Assembly: GCA_036522155.1 (NCBI GenBank)
Contig: DATDGI010000421.1
Location: forward strand, 1 to 25,184
DNA from: UBA9676 sp036522155
GTDB taxonomy: Bacteria; Actinomycetota; Actinomycetes; Streptosporangiales; Streptosporangiaceae
Direction of reading: 5' to 3'
Length of the DNA: 25,184 nt
A program made the translations under genes and the position numbers. A model generated the notes under the pieces. The model had not been told where the DNA came from and searched no databases. It saw only the letters and a list, made by a program, of their open reading frames with translations. Positions 7,305 through 15,392 of this stretch are shown one piece after another (position 1 is the stretch's first letter; each line of letters opens with the position of its first letter).

Positions 7305-9593
7305 GTGGACAGTCCTGTCCGGCTTTCCGTCCGGGTCGAGGGCGTGGTGCAGGGGGTGGGTTTCCGCCCCTTCGTGTATTCACTCGCCACCCGGCTCGGA
7401 CTGTCCGGCTGGGTGGGCAACGACGTAGACGGGGTGTTCGCTGAGGTGGAAGGCCCCGCCGCAGGCGTTAGGCAATTCCTGGCTTTACTGGCCGCCCAGC
7501 CGCCGCCGCTGGCCCGGGTGGACCGGGTCACCGCGACAACCTTGACGCCAAACGGCGCTGCCGGGTTCGCCATTGCCCCCAGTGACCCCGCCGGCCGGCG
7601 CCGGGCCCTGGTCTCGGCTGACAGTGCCACCTGCGACGACTGCCTGGCCGAACTGGCCGACCCGGCCGACCGGCGGTTTGGCTACCCGTTCATCAACTGC
7701 ACCAACTGCGGGCCGCGGTTCACGATCGTGACCGGCGTCCCCTACGACCGGCCGCTGACCACGATGGCGCCGTTTGCGATGTGCGCCGCCTGCGCGGCCG
7801 AATACCACGACCCGGCCAACCGGCGCTTCCATGCCCAGCCGGTCTGCTGCCCGGCGTGCGGGCCGCGGCTGCGCCTGCTCGGCCCCGGCGGGGCCGGACT
7901 GCCGGGCGATCCGCTGGCGCAGGCTGCGCGGTGGCTGGCGGACGGCCGGGTGCTGGCGGTGAAGGGCCTGGGCGGCTACCACCTGGCGGTCGACGCGACC
8001 AGCCAGCCCGCGGCGGCTGCGCTGCGCGGCCGCAAGCACCGGGCGGACAAGCCGTTCGCGCTGATGGTGGCCGATCTCACCGCCGCGCGCGAGGTGTGTG
8101 AGGTGGACGAAATTGGGCAGGCGCTGCTGACCAGCGCCCGACGGCCGGTGGTGCTGCTGCCGCGCCGGCCCGGCGCGCCGGTCGCTGACGCGGTCGCCCC
8201 GGGCAACTCCGAACTCGGGCTCATGCTCCCCTACACCCCGCTGCATCATCTGCTGCTCCGCCAGGTGGCCGGGCCGATCGTGCTGACCAGCGGCAACGTC
8301 TCGGACGAGCCGATCGCCTACCACGACGACGACGCGCTCACCCGGCTCGCCGGGATCGCGGACGCGTTCCTGGCCCACGACCGGGCCATCCACATCCGCA
8401 CCGACGACTCGGTGGTGCGCCCGGTGCGGGGGGCGGCGTCGCTGCTGCGCCGGTCACGCGGGTACGCACCGGAACCGCTCACCGTAAGCTCCGGTTTCCC
8501 ACGGCCGGTCCTGGCCTGCGGGGCGGAACTGAAGAACACCTTCTGCCTGGCGCAGGGGAACCGGGCGTTCGTCTCGCACCACATCGGCGACCTGGAGAAC
8601 TTCGCCACCCTGCGGTCGTTCACCGAGGGCATCGAGCACTTCCGGCGGCTCTTCGACATCGACCCTGAGGTGGTCGCCTACGACCTGCACCCGGACTACC
8701 TGTCCACCAAGTACGCGCTCGAGCTGACCGGGGCCGACCTGGCCGGGGTCCAGCATCACCACGCGCACATTGCATCCTGCCTGGCCGACAACGAGGCGGC
8801 CGGCCCGGTCATCGGGGTGGCGTTCGACGGCACGGGGTTTGGCGAGGACGGCACGATCTGGGGCGGTGAATTCCTGCTGGCGGATCTGGCCGGGTTCGAG
8901 CGGGCCGGCCACCTGGCCACGGTGCCGATGCCCGGCGGCGCCGCGGCGATCCGGCAGCCGTGGCGGATGGCGGCGGCTTACCTGGACGCCGCGTTCGACG
9001 GCGAGCCGCCGTCCGGGCTGGCCGTAAGCGTGCGGAACGCCGATCGCTGGTCTCAGGTGGTGACGCTCGCCCGGCGTGGCATCAACGCCCCGGCCACGTC
9101 CAGCGCCGGCCGGCTGTTCGACGCCGTGGCCGCCCTGCTCGGGGTGCGGGACAGCATCAACTACGAGGGCCAGGCTGCGATCGAGCTTGAGCAGTGGGCC
9201 GCTCCGGCCGAGCACGGCAGCTATCCGGCGGCGATCGAGGCAGGTTCCTGGCCGGTGCAGGTGCGCGGGGCCGACCTGGTGCGGGCGGTGACCGAGGACC
9301 TGCTGGCCGGCACCCCGCCGGGGGTGGCCGCGGCCCGGTTCCATGGCGGGGTAGCCGATGCCATCACCGCGGTCTGCAGGCTGCTGCGGGAACGGTCGGG
9401 GCTGACCACGGTGGCGCTGTCAGGCGGGGTGTTCCAGAACCGCCTGCTGCTCGGGCGGGCCGTGGGCCTGCTGACCGGGGCCGGGTTCAGCGTGCTCACG
9501 CACAGCCGGGTGCCGCCCAATGACGGCGGGATCAGCCTCGGCCAGGCGGTGGTCGCGGCGGCCCGCGACCGGGGCGCCGGGCCCCGGACCTGA
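7305..9593 (+). CDS. hypF: Carbamoyltransferase HypF ([NiFe]-hydrogenase maturation)
   Basis: HypF uses carbamoyl phosphate and ATP to carbamoylate the C-terminal cysteine of HypE, the source of the active-site cyanide ligands. The 762-residue product shows all expected domains in order: acylphosphatase-like (residues 8-90, VEGVVQGVGFRPFV), two zinc fingers (about 110-184) with exact CX2CX18CX2C-X24-CX2CX18CX2C spacing, a YrdC-like nucleotide-binding domain (about 200-385), and a Kae1-like carbamoyltransferase domain with HHHAHIASC near residue 484 and LSGGVFQNRLL near the end. The GTG at 7305 places the start directly before the acylphosphatase domain. A perfect AGGAGGT lies further upstream (7230-7236) before an in-frame ATA, so the start is not beyond doubt. 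The last 174 bp overlap the opposing chemoreceptor gene. The other hyp genes are on the opposite strand. Confidence 0.96.
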   Translation: MDSPVRLSVRVEGVVQGVGFRPFVYSLATRLGLSGWVGNDVDGVFAEVEGPAAGVRQFLALLAAQPPPLARVDRVTATTLTPNGAAGFAIAPSDPAGRRRALVSADSATCDDCLAELADPADRRFGYPFINCTNCGPRFTIVTGVPYDRPLTTMAPFAMCAACAAEYHDPANRRFHAQPVCCPACGPRLRLLGPGGAGLPGDPLAQAARWLADGRVLAVKGLGGYHLAVDATSQPAAAALRGRKHRADKPFALMVADLTAAREVCEVDEIGQALLTSARRPVVLLPRRPGAPVADAVAPGNSELGLMLPYTPLHHLLLRQVAGPIVLTSGNVSDEPIAYHDDDALTRLAGIADAFLAHDRAIHIRTDDSVVRPVRGAASLLRRSRGYAPEPLTVSSGFPRPVLACGAELKNTFCLAQGNRAFVSHHIGDLENFATLRSFTEGIEHFRRLFDIDPEVVAYDLHPDYLSTKYALELTGADLAGVQHHHAHIASCLADNEAAGPVIGVAFDGTGFGEDGTIWGGEFLLADLAGFERAGHLATVPMPGGAAAIRQPWRMAAAYLDAAFDGEPPSGLAVSVRNADRWSQVVTLARRGINAPATSSAGRLFDAVAALLGVRDSINYEGQAAIELEQWAAPAEHGSYPAAIEAGSWPVQVRGADLVRAVTEDLLAGTPPGVAAARFHGGVADAITAVCRLLRERSGLTTVALSGGVFQNRLLLGRAVGLLTGAGFSVLTHSRVPPNDGGISLGQAVVAAARDRGAGPRT

Positions 9594-11087
9594 GCCGCTC
9601 ACGCCTGGCGCGAGGCTCTCCCGGTGCTGGCGGCCCGTGGCCGCGGCCGCCATTTCCGGATGATCCTCCCGCAGCGCGCTATCGATCTCGTCCACCAGCG
9701 ACTCCAGCTGTTCCGCGGTGGCGGCCCGGCGGGCCAGTTCGGCGGCGAGCTGATCAGTCCCCTGGCGGATCTGCAGGATCGCGCTGTCGACCTGGTCGGC
9801 GGCGGACTTCTGCTGCTGGGTGGCGAGGATGGACTCCTCCAGCATCATCGCCGTGGCGGCCATCAGCTCGCCGATCTCGCGGGCCTGGCGTGTTCCCTGC
9901 TCGGTGGCCATGATCGTCGCGTTGGTCTCGTCCTGGACTCCGGCGATGATCTCGCTGATCGACTCGGTGGAGCGCAGCGACCTCTCCGCGAGCTTGCGGA
10001 CCTCGGCGGCGACAACGGCGAAGCCCTTCCCGCTCTCCCCGGCCCGGGCGGCTTCGATGGTGGCGTTCAGGGCGAGCAGGTTCGTCTTGTCCGCGATGTC
10101 GTTGATCAGTTCCAGGATCTCGCCGATCTTCTGCGCGCGCTCGCCCAGGGAGAGGGCCCGGGCCGCGATGTCCTCGACCTTGCCCCGCATATCGCGCATG
10201 GTTTCGCCGGTTCGCTCGGCGGCTTGCGCCACGGCGTGCACGGTGTCCGCGATCGAGCCCGCGGTGGTGGCCAGCTCCTCGATCGTCGCGGACGTCTGGA
10301 CGACCGCCACCGACTGGGCGCTGGTTACCGTGGCCGCGTTCTTGGCGGCGACCCGGAGGTCACCGGCGACGTCGCCGAGCACTCCCGACATCGATCTGAG
10401 CCGGGCCAGAATCCCGCTCAGCCTGCCCAGCGCCACCGTGAGCTCCTCCTCACGGCGGAAAGCACGCTCGAGCAGGCGCAGGGCGAACAGCCCGAAGGCG
10501 ATGCCCGCCACCACGGTCAGGATGGCCGCGGCTATGCCCACGCCGAACGCCTGCCCGGCCGCCGCGGTCGCGCCTGCCTCCTCCGCGGCGACGGTGCCGT
10601 CCTCCGCCCGGATCAGCGTGGTCAGCGGGCCGGTTACGGCGGGCTGGGCCAGGGCGAGGCGCTGGCTGGCCGCCCGCTCAGCAGGTGCGGTGCTGCCGGC
10701 AGCACCCCGGACGCTGAGAAAAGTCGAGTAGAAGCTCGCATGGGCCGCCAGGGCCTGGCGCAGGGCTTGTACGGCGCTGGGTTCCTCGGGCGAAACGCCC
10801 GCCGCGATCCTGCTGAACTGCTGGTTCAGCCCGTTTACCTGGGCGGCCTGCGCGGCCGACGGCGCGGTGAGGTATTCGTCCATGGCCGCGCGCTCCTGCC
10901 AGAAGGTGGTGGCGAGCGCCCTGGAGTTGTCGGCATCGCTACCGGGGTCGGCGGCGTCGTTCCAGCCGGACAGGGCGGCCTGGTAGCGCCAGATGGTCAC
11001 GCCCACCGCGGTGGCGGTCAAGATGATGACCGTCAGGCTCACCGCGGCCACCCGGCGGGTCGCTTTCCCCCGTAGGTAGGTGTGCAT
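9420..11087 (-). CDS. Methyl-accepting chemotaxis protein with antisense-overlapping tail
   Basis: A 555-residue membrane chemoreceptor-like protein. Transmembrane segment 1 is about residues 12-34, followed by an external helical sensor region of about 145 residues and transmembrane segment 2 at about 183-206. There is no clear HAMP domain. A cytoplasmic signalling domain follows, with the hallmark hairpin tip NDIADKTNLLALNATIEAAR and GFAVVAAEVRKLAERS. Such proteins normally control CheA through CheW, but no che or flagellar genes are in the window. The last 58 codons, low-complexity and unlike MCP tails, run antisense through the end of hypF, which suggests loss of an earlier stop. The ATG at 11087 follows an in-frame GTG at 11090. 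It lies between hypF and hypA, in the orientation of the hypA operon. Target signal unknown. Confidence 0.85.
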   Translation of the reverse strand: MHTYLRGKATRRVAAVSLTVIILTATAVGVTIWRYQAALSGWNDAADPGSDADNSRALATTFWQERAAMDEYLTAPSAAQAAQVNGLNQQFSRIAAGVSPEEPSAVQALRQALAAHASFYSTFLSVRGAAGSTAPAERAASQRLALAQPAVTGPLTTLIRAEDGTVAAEEAGATAAAGQAFGVGIAAAILTVVAGIAFGLFALRLLERAFRREEELTVALGRLSGILARLRSMSGVLGDVAGDLRVAAKNAATVTSAQSVAVVQTSATIEELATTAGSIADTVHAVAQAAERTGETMRDMRGKVEDIAARALSLGERAQKIGEILELINDIADKTNLLALNATIEAARAGESGKGFAVVAAEVRKLAERSLRSTESISEIIAGVQDETNATIMATEQGTRQAREIGELMAATAMMLEESILATQQQKSAADQVDSAILQIRQGTDQLAAELARRAATAEQLESLVDEIDSALREDHPEMAAAATGRQHRESLAPGVSGSGPGPGAPVAGRRDHRLAEADPAVIGRHPAVREHAEPGPGQQAHGPPEQQAVLEHPA

Positions 11088-11205
11088 CACTCGCGTTCCC
11101 GGCCTTTCCCCCTGGCGGACATGCCTGAGTAACGCTGGCGGACCGTCTAATTACTCTCCGTGGCAATATTCCCAGAAAAGCAGCATTGCTCACGTGCGCC
11201 GTCAT

Positions 11206-11234
11206 GCGGGCCGGGCTTGCTGACCCGGGCCTGC
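11206..11234 (-). terminator. Possible hairpin after hypA
   Basis: An imperfect GC-rich inverted repeat (GCGGGCCGGG at 11206-11215 against CCCGGGCCTGC at 11224-11234) starts 5 bp beyond the hypA stop codon. It would be a suitable end for the minus-strand maturation operon before the chemoreceptor gene. Mismatches and bulges make it a weak call. Confidence 0.3.
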
Positions 11235-11238
11235 GGGC

Positions 11239-11580
11239 TCAGGCCGGGGCCGCCGCCACGTCGACGGCCAGGATCCGCAGGTCGCCCCCGGAGAGCACCT
11301 CCGCGTCGGGGCTCCCGCACGAGCACAGCGGGATCGGCCCATCCGGTTCGAACTCCTCGCCGCAGGCCCGGCACCGGCAGCGGGCGGCGACCTCGCTGAT
11401 CTCCAGGCTGGCCCCGGCCAGGTTGGTGCCCTCGGTGGCCGGGCCGAAGTAGAAGCGCACCGAATCGGCGCTCACCCCGGACAGGGAGCCGATCTCCAGG
11501 TGAACCCGGGTGACGGTGGCATCCGGCAGCCGGCCAGCGACCGCCGCCACCACTTCCTCGGTGATCCCGTACTCATGCAC
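11239..11580 (-). CDS. hypA: Hydrogenase nickel metallochaperone HypA
   Basis: HypA delivers nickel to the hydrogenase large-subunit precursor, usually with the GTPase HypB. The 113-residue product starts MHEYGI, keeping the invariant His2 and Glu3 that form the N-terminal nickel site, and it has the zinc domain as CRCRACGEEF (about residue 68) and LCSCGS (about residue 85). The CxC spacing in the second half is tighter than the usual CxxC. The start is a GTG at 11580 because His2 must follow it directly. GGGGAGG lies about 12 nt upstream in the 25-nt gap after hypE. It is the last gene of the minus-strand maturation operon. No hypB is found next to it or anywhere in the window. Confidence 0.93.
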   Translation of the reverse strand: MHEYGITEEVVAAVAGRLPDATVTRVHLEIGSLSGVSADSVRFYFGPATEGTNLAGASLEISEVAARCRCRACGEEFEPDGPIPLCSCGSPDAEVLSGGDLRILAVDVAAAPA

Positions 11581-11605
11581 CGGCCGCGTCCTCCCCGGCA
11601 GCGGG

Positions 11606-12763
11606 TCAGCAGATCCGCGGAAGCGGATCCCCGACCAGCAGGTCGACGATGCGGGTGCCGCCGAACGCCGTTTTCAGCAGCACGATGCCGGGCTGGTCGT
11701 CGGTGATGCGGCCGATCACCGCGGCCTGCTCGCCGAGCGGGTGCGCGTGCAGCGCGGCCAGGGCCCGGCCGGCCTCGGGCGCGTCCACGATCGCCACCAG
11801 CCGCCCCTCGCTGGCCACGTACATGGGATCGATGCCGAGCAGTTCGGCGGCGCCCCGCACCTGGGTGCGGACCGGGATCTGGTCCTCCTCGACGGCCACA
11901 CCGACCCCGGCCGCGGTGGCTACCTCGTTCAGGATGGTGGCCACCCCGCCCCTGGTGGCGTCCCGCATCGCCCGCACGCCGGGGGTCGCCGCGAGCAGGC
12001 CGGCGATCATGCCGTTCATCGCCGCGGTGTCCGACGACAGGTCGGCCTCGATGTCGAGCTCACCGCGGGCCAGCATGATCGTCACGCCATGGTCGCCCAC
12101 CGGCCCGGACACGATCACCACGTCGCCGGGCCGGGCGGTGGCCACCCCCAGCGTCAGGTCATGCTCGATCACCCCGACCCCGGCCGTGTTGATGTAGCAG
12201 CCGTCCGCCTTGCCCCGCTCGACCACCTTGGTGTCGCCGGTGACGATCTGCACCCCGGCCGTGGCCGCGGCGGCGGTCATGGACGCCACGATCCGGCTCA
12301 GGGCGGCGATCTCGAAGCCTTCCTCAAGCACGAACCCAGCCGACAGGTAGAGCGGGGTGGCGCCGGATACCGCCAGGTCGTTGACGGTGCCGTTCACCGC
12401 CAGGTCACCGATGTCACCGCCGGGGAAGAACAGCGGAGAGACGACGTAGGTGTCGGTGGTCAGCGCCAGCCGCGTGCCGTTGATCCGCAGCTGGGCGGCG
12501 TCCTCCAGCGGGGCCAGCAGCGGGTTGCGGAACGCGTCAAGGAACACGGCCTCGATCAGGGTCCGGCTGGCCTTGCCGCCCGCCCCATGCGACATGGTGA
12601 TCCGCTCTTCCCGGATCCGGGGCCGGCGGCGCCGGGCCTTCTCGATCCGGTCCCGCACCTGCTGCTCACGGTCGGCCGGGGTGGCGGCGGGCGGCGGCCC
12701 GCCGGCGTGCTCGGAATGCTCGCGCAGGGCCTCGTCCACCCAGCTGGCCCTGCGGCCGGTCAT
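11606..12763 (-). CDS. hypE: Hydrogenase maturation protein HypE with N-terminal extension
   Basis: HypE dehydrates the thiocarboxamide made by HypF at its C-terminal cysteine to a thiocyanate and passes cyanide to the iron held by HypC-HypD. The 385-residue product ends PRIC, the exact conserved C-terminus with the acceptor cysteine. The PurM-like ATP-binding body starts ITMSHGAGGKASRTLIEAVF at about residue 55, compared with near residue 5 in E. coli HypE. The extra 50 residues are Arg/Glu-rich and probably helical. The ATG at 12763 is supported by a perfect GGAGGTGA about 8 nt upstream and by a 4-nt overlap with the hypD stop, so the extension is probably real, although an internal ATG just before SHGAGG could also start a shorter form. 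Confidence 0.94.
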   Translation of the reverse strand: MTGRRASWVDEALREHSEHAGGPPPAATPADREQQVRDRIEKARRRRPRIREERITMSHGAGGKASRTLIEAVFLDAFRNPLLAPLEDAAQLRINGTRLALTTDTYVVSPLFFPGGDIGDLAVNGTVNDLAVSGATPLYLSAGFVLEEGFEIAALSRIVASMTAAAATAGVQIVTGDTKVVERGKADGCYINTAGVGVIEHDLTLGVATARPGDVVIVSGPVGDHGVTIMLARGELDIEADLSSDTAAMNGMIAGLLAATPGVRAMRDATRGGVATILNEVATAAGVGVAVEEDQIPVRTQVRGAAELLGIDPMYVASEGRLVAIVDAPEAGRALAALHAHPLGEQAAVIGRITDDQPGIVLLKTAFGGTRIVDLLVGDPLPRIC

Positions 12764-13887
12764 GCGATGCTCACCTCCACCACCCGGTGGCGGGTCATGC
12801 GCCCGTAGTTGTAGTAGGCGGCGCAGGCGCCCTCCGGTGAGACCATACATGTCCCGATGGGTGTCTCCGGGGTACACGCGGTGCCGAACACCTTGCACTC
12901 CCACGGCTTGAGTACGCCCTTGAGCACCTCACCGCACTGGCATGCCTTCGGGTCGGCCACCCGCACCCCGGGCACGTCGAAGAGCACCTCGGCGTCGAAG
13001 GCCCGGAACCCGCGCCGCATCCGCATCGCCGAGTGGGTGATGAAGCCCAGCCCGCGCCATTCGAAGTACGGCCGCAGTTCCATCACCTCGTTGATCGCGG
13101 TGAGCGCGGCCAGGTTGCCGTCGTAGGGCACGACCCGGGTGTACTGGTTCTCCACCACGCTGCGGCCCTCGGAGATCTGCAGCATGAGCATGTAGATGGA
13201 CTGCAGGATGTCCAGTGGCTCGAACCCCGCCACCACCACCGGCTTGCCGTAGCTGGCCGCGATGAACTCGTAGGGGCGGCAGCCGATCACCGTGGACACG
13301 TGGCCGGGGCCGATGAAGCCGTCCAGCCGCAGGTCGGGGGAGTCCAGGATGGCCTTGATGGCCGGCACGATGGTGACGTGGTTGCAGAAGACAGAGAAGT
13401 TCTTCAGGCCCTCCGCCTTGGCCCGGAGCACGGTCATGGCCGTGGACGGGGTGGTGGTCTCGAAGCCGATGGCCATGAACACCACCCGCTTGTCCGGGTT
13501 CTGCCGGGCGGTCTTCAGCGAGTCCAGCGGCGAGTACACCATCCGGATGTCGGTGCCGTTCGCCTTGGCGTCGAGGAACGAGCCCTGGCTGCCCGGTACC
13601 CGCATCATGTCGCCGAACGAGGTCATGATCGTGTCTGGCTGCGAGGCCAGGTGGATGGCGTCATCCACGCGGCCCATCGGGATGACGCACACCGGGCATC
13701 CGGGGCCGTGCACGAGCGATACGGCCTCGGGGAGGTAGTCCTCCAGCCCGTGTTTGTAGATCGTGTGCGTGTGCCCGCCGCACACCTCCATGAACTTGTA
13801 CTGGCGTCCCGGCTCGCACAGCTCGGCGATCCGGGCCGCCAGGGCATGGGCCTTGTCGGCGCTCCGGTATTCATCGACGAATCGCAT
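12760..13887 (-). CDS. hypD: Hydrogenase maturation protein HypD
   Basis: HypD is the [4Fe-4S] scaffold that, with HypC, assembles the Fe(CN)2CO unit. The 375-residue product has all signature motifs: EVCGGHTH with Cys36, HGPGCPVCV with Cys64 and Cys67 (equivalents of the essential E. coli cysteines), GFETTTPSTA, GFIGPGHVSTVIG, and the C-terminal cluster-binding region with CQCGEVL and ACTPETPIGTCMVSPEGAC. Length is typical for the family. The frame is open further upstream, but MRFVDEYRSADKA at the ATG 13887 matches known HypD starts, with GGGGAG about 11 nt before it. It lies between hypC (14-nt gap) and hypE (4-nt overlap) in one operon. Confidence 0.96.
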   Translation of the reverse strand: MRFVDEYRSADKAHALAARIAELCEPGRQYKFMEVCGGHTHTIYKHGLEDYLPEAVSLVHGPGCPVCVIPMGRVDDAIHLASQPDTIMTSFGDMMRVPGSQGSFLDAKANGTDIRMVYSPLDSLKTARQNPDKRVVFMAIGFETTTPSTAMTVLRAKAEGLKNFSVFCNHVTIVPAIKAILDSPDLRLDGFIGPGHVSTVIGCRPYEFIAASYGKPVVVAGFEPLDILQSIYMLMLQISEGRSVVENQYTRVVPYDGNLAALTAINEVMELRPYFEWRGLGFITHSAMRMRRGFRAFDAEVLFDVPGVRVADPKACQCGEVLKGVLKPWECKVFGTACTPETPIGTCMVSPEGACAAYYNYGRMTRHRVVEVSIA

Positions 13888-13901
13888 GTCAGCCAGCTCC
13901 C

Positions 13902-14174
13902 CTATTCGATCCGTGATTCCGCCAGTGCGGCGAGCTCGTCGGCGTAGGCCTGCCCGATCCCTTCCAGGAACTCCAGCGCAGCCGCGGCCTCGCCTTCGTC
14001 GATCTTCGACAGTGCGAACCCGACGTGGATGAGCACCCACTCACCCGGTACCGGTGGGTCGTCGGCGAGCAGGCCGATGTTGATCACCCGCCGGACCCCG
14101 CTGACGTCCACCCTGGCCAGGTCCGGCTGGTCCGGCAGCATGCCGACCACCTCACCTGGGATGCCGAGGCACAT
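13902..14174 (-). CDS. hypC: Hydrogenase maturation chaperone HypC
   Basis: A small chaperone that binds HypD, carries the Fe(CN)2CO unit and hands it to the large subunit. The 90-residue product starts MCLGIPGEVV, with the essential Cys2 exposed after Met removal, and keeps the conserved histidine in LIHVGFALSKID (His50). The ATG at 14174 has GGGAGGGG about 8 nt upstream. It directly follows the endopeptidase gene (4-nt gap) and precedes hypD. This is the canonical HypC. A second, divergent HypC-like protein is encoded a little upstream in the same operon. Confidence 0.95.
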   Translation of the reverse strand: MCLGIPGEVVGMLPDQPDLARVDVSGVRRVINIGLLADDPPVPGEWVLIHVGFALSKIDEGEAAAALEFLEGIGQAYADELAALAESRIE

Positions 14175-14178
14175 GTGA

Positions 14179-14715
14179 TCACCCCTCCCGGGCCGTTCCG
14201 TTGCCCGCCGGCTGCCTGCCCGGCCGGTCACCGCGCACCAGCCCGAGTACCAGCTGGGCCGCCTCTTCCACCGCCGCGGTCACCGGCTCGCTCAGGCCGA
14301 TCCCTTCCGCCGTGCTGGCGGGCTCGCAGCCGACCACCAGCACGTGCCCGGCCTGCGCGCCCAGCATCCCGGCCAGGCCGAGCATGACATCCGGCTGCAT
14401 GCCGTGGCCGTCGAAGAGCATGGACCCGGCCAGATCCCCAGTCCCGGCCGGGGCCTGCCCGGGTTCCGGCTCGATGAGGTAGACGGTTCCGGCCACCCCG
14501 CCCCGCGGGGCCGCGTCCACCAAGATGGTGGTATCCCATCCTTCGGCCAGGTCGTAGGCCAGGTGCATGCCCCGGATACCGTAGTCGGTCAGCAGGGTGC
14601 CGGCCGGCAGGTCCTCACCCGCCAGGCGGCGTGCCACCGCCACCCCGAACCCGTCGTCGCCCAGGAAGATGTTGCCGAGGCAGGCGATGAGCGTGCGGTC
14701 GGCCACCGGTGTCAC
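14179..14715 (-). CDS. [NiFe]-hydrogenase large-subunit maturation endopeptidase (HyaD/HybD/HycI family)
   Basis: The protease removes the C-terminal peptide of the nickel-loaded large subunit. The 178-residue product starts at a GTG that overlaps the upstream stop (GTGA). It shows ACLGNIFLGDDGFGVAVARR, the GxGNxxxxDxGxG motif in which the usual nickel-ligand Glu is Asp, then LVDAAP (Asp ligand) and GHGMQPD (His ligand region). The last 15 residues are a polar extension. Its expected substrate, HhyL, is encoded nearby and has a 22-residue tail after the last ligand histidine. It is the only such protease in the window, so pairing with HhyL is a reasonable inference. Confidence 0.92.
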   Translation of the reverse strand: MTPVADRTLIACLGNIFLGDDGFGVAVARRLAGEDLPAGTLLTDYGIRGMHLAYDLAEGWDTTILVDAAPRGGVAGTVYLIEPEPGQAPAGTGDLAGSMLFDGHGMQPDVMLGLAGMLGAQAGHVLVVGCEPASTAEGIGLSEPVTAAVEEAAQLVLGLVRGDRPGRQPAGNGTAREG

Positions 14716-15392
14716 CTGCTGCCGAGCGCGGCCAGGGTCAGTTCCCACAGCGCGTGGTAGATGGTGGTCTGGGCTTCCTGGATCCGGTGCACCGAGGTGG
14801 ACGGGGCGACGAACAGGTAGTCCAGGCCGTCGAGTTCGGCCATCTGGCCGCCGTCGTAGCCGGCGATGCCGATGGTCAGCATCCCGCGGCGGCCGGCCTC
14901 GGCCAGCCCCCGGAGCAGGTTCTCCGAGTTGCCGCTGGTGGACAGGGCGACCGCGATGTCATGCGCCCGCCCGAGGGCCGCGACCTGACGGGCGAAGACG
15001 ACGTCAACCCCGATGTCATTGCACAGCGCGGTCACCACGGCGGTGTCATTGGCCAGGCCGAACGCTGGCAGTGCCCGGCGGCCGTGGCCCGGGTGGAGGA
15101 ACACCGTGGCCATCTCCTGAGCGTCGGTGGAACTGCCGCCGTTGCCGAACGCGAGCAGCCGCCCGCCGCTGGCGAACCGGCCGGCCATCTCGGCCGCACA
15201 GGCCAGCAGCCGGTCCGCGTCCCGCGCGCACACCAGCCGCCGCAGTTCGGTGATCTCCTCGATCTTGGCCAGCGTCGACAGCCGGACCTCGGTCATGACC
15301 GCGTCCAGGTCGCTCCCGGTGGCGTACAGGAAGGGATAGAGCGCTTCCATGGCCGCCGTGCTGCCGCGCGGGCCGGGCTCGCCTCCCGTCAT
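14712..15392 (-). CDS. SIS-domain protein 1 (GmhA-like), catalytic residues apparently lost
   Basis: The 226-residue protein has a SIS phosphosugar-binding fold most like phosphoheptose isomerase GmhA. Residues 83-91 (GNGGSSTDA) and 151-156 (STSGNS) form the sugar-phosphate binding loops and are intact. By eye against E. coli GmhA, the catalytic acid (Glu65 there) is Val97 here, and the catalytic His180 is Gln208 (RIQEAQ in place of RIQEIH). It therefore probably binds a phosphosugar without isomerising it alone. The ATG at 15392 overlaps the HypC-like stop (ATGA), and its own stop overlaps the endopeptidase start. Tight coupling to hydrogenase maturation genes argues for a role there and not in heptose synthesis, since no other heptose genes are present. 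Confidence 0.85.
   Translation of the reverse strand: MTGGEPGPRGSTAAMEALYPFLYATGSDLDAVMTEVRLSTLAKIEEITELRRLVCARDADRLLACAAEMAGRFASGGRLLAFGNGGSSTDAQEMATVFLHPGHGRRALPAFGLANDTAVVTALCNDIGVDVVFARQVAALGRAHDIAVALSTSGNSENLLRGLAEAGRRGMLTIGIAGYDGGQMAELDGLDYLFVAPSTSVHRIQEAQTTIYHALWELTLAALGSR

Noticed and set aside
9624..11075. 483-codon plus-strand frame opposite the chemoreceptor
   Set aside because: The minus strand encodes an unmistakable MCP signalling domain. The plus frame is Gly/Arg/Leu-rich with no recognisable motif.
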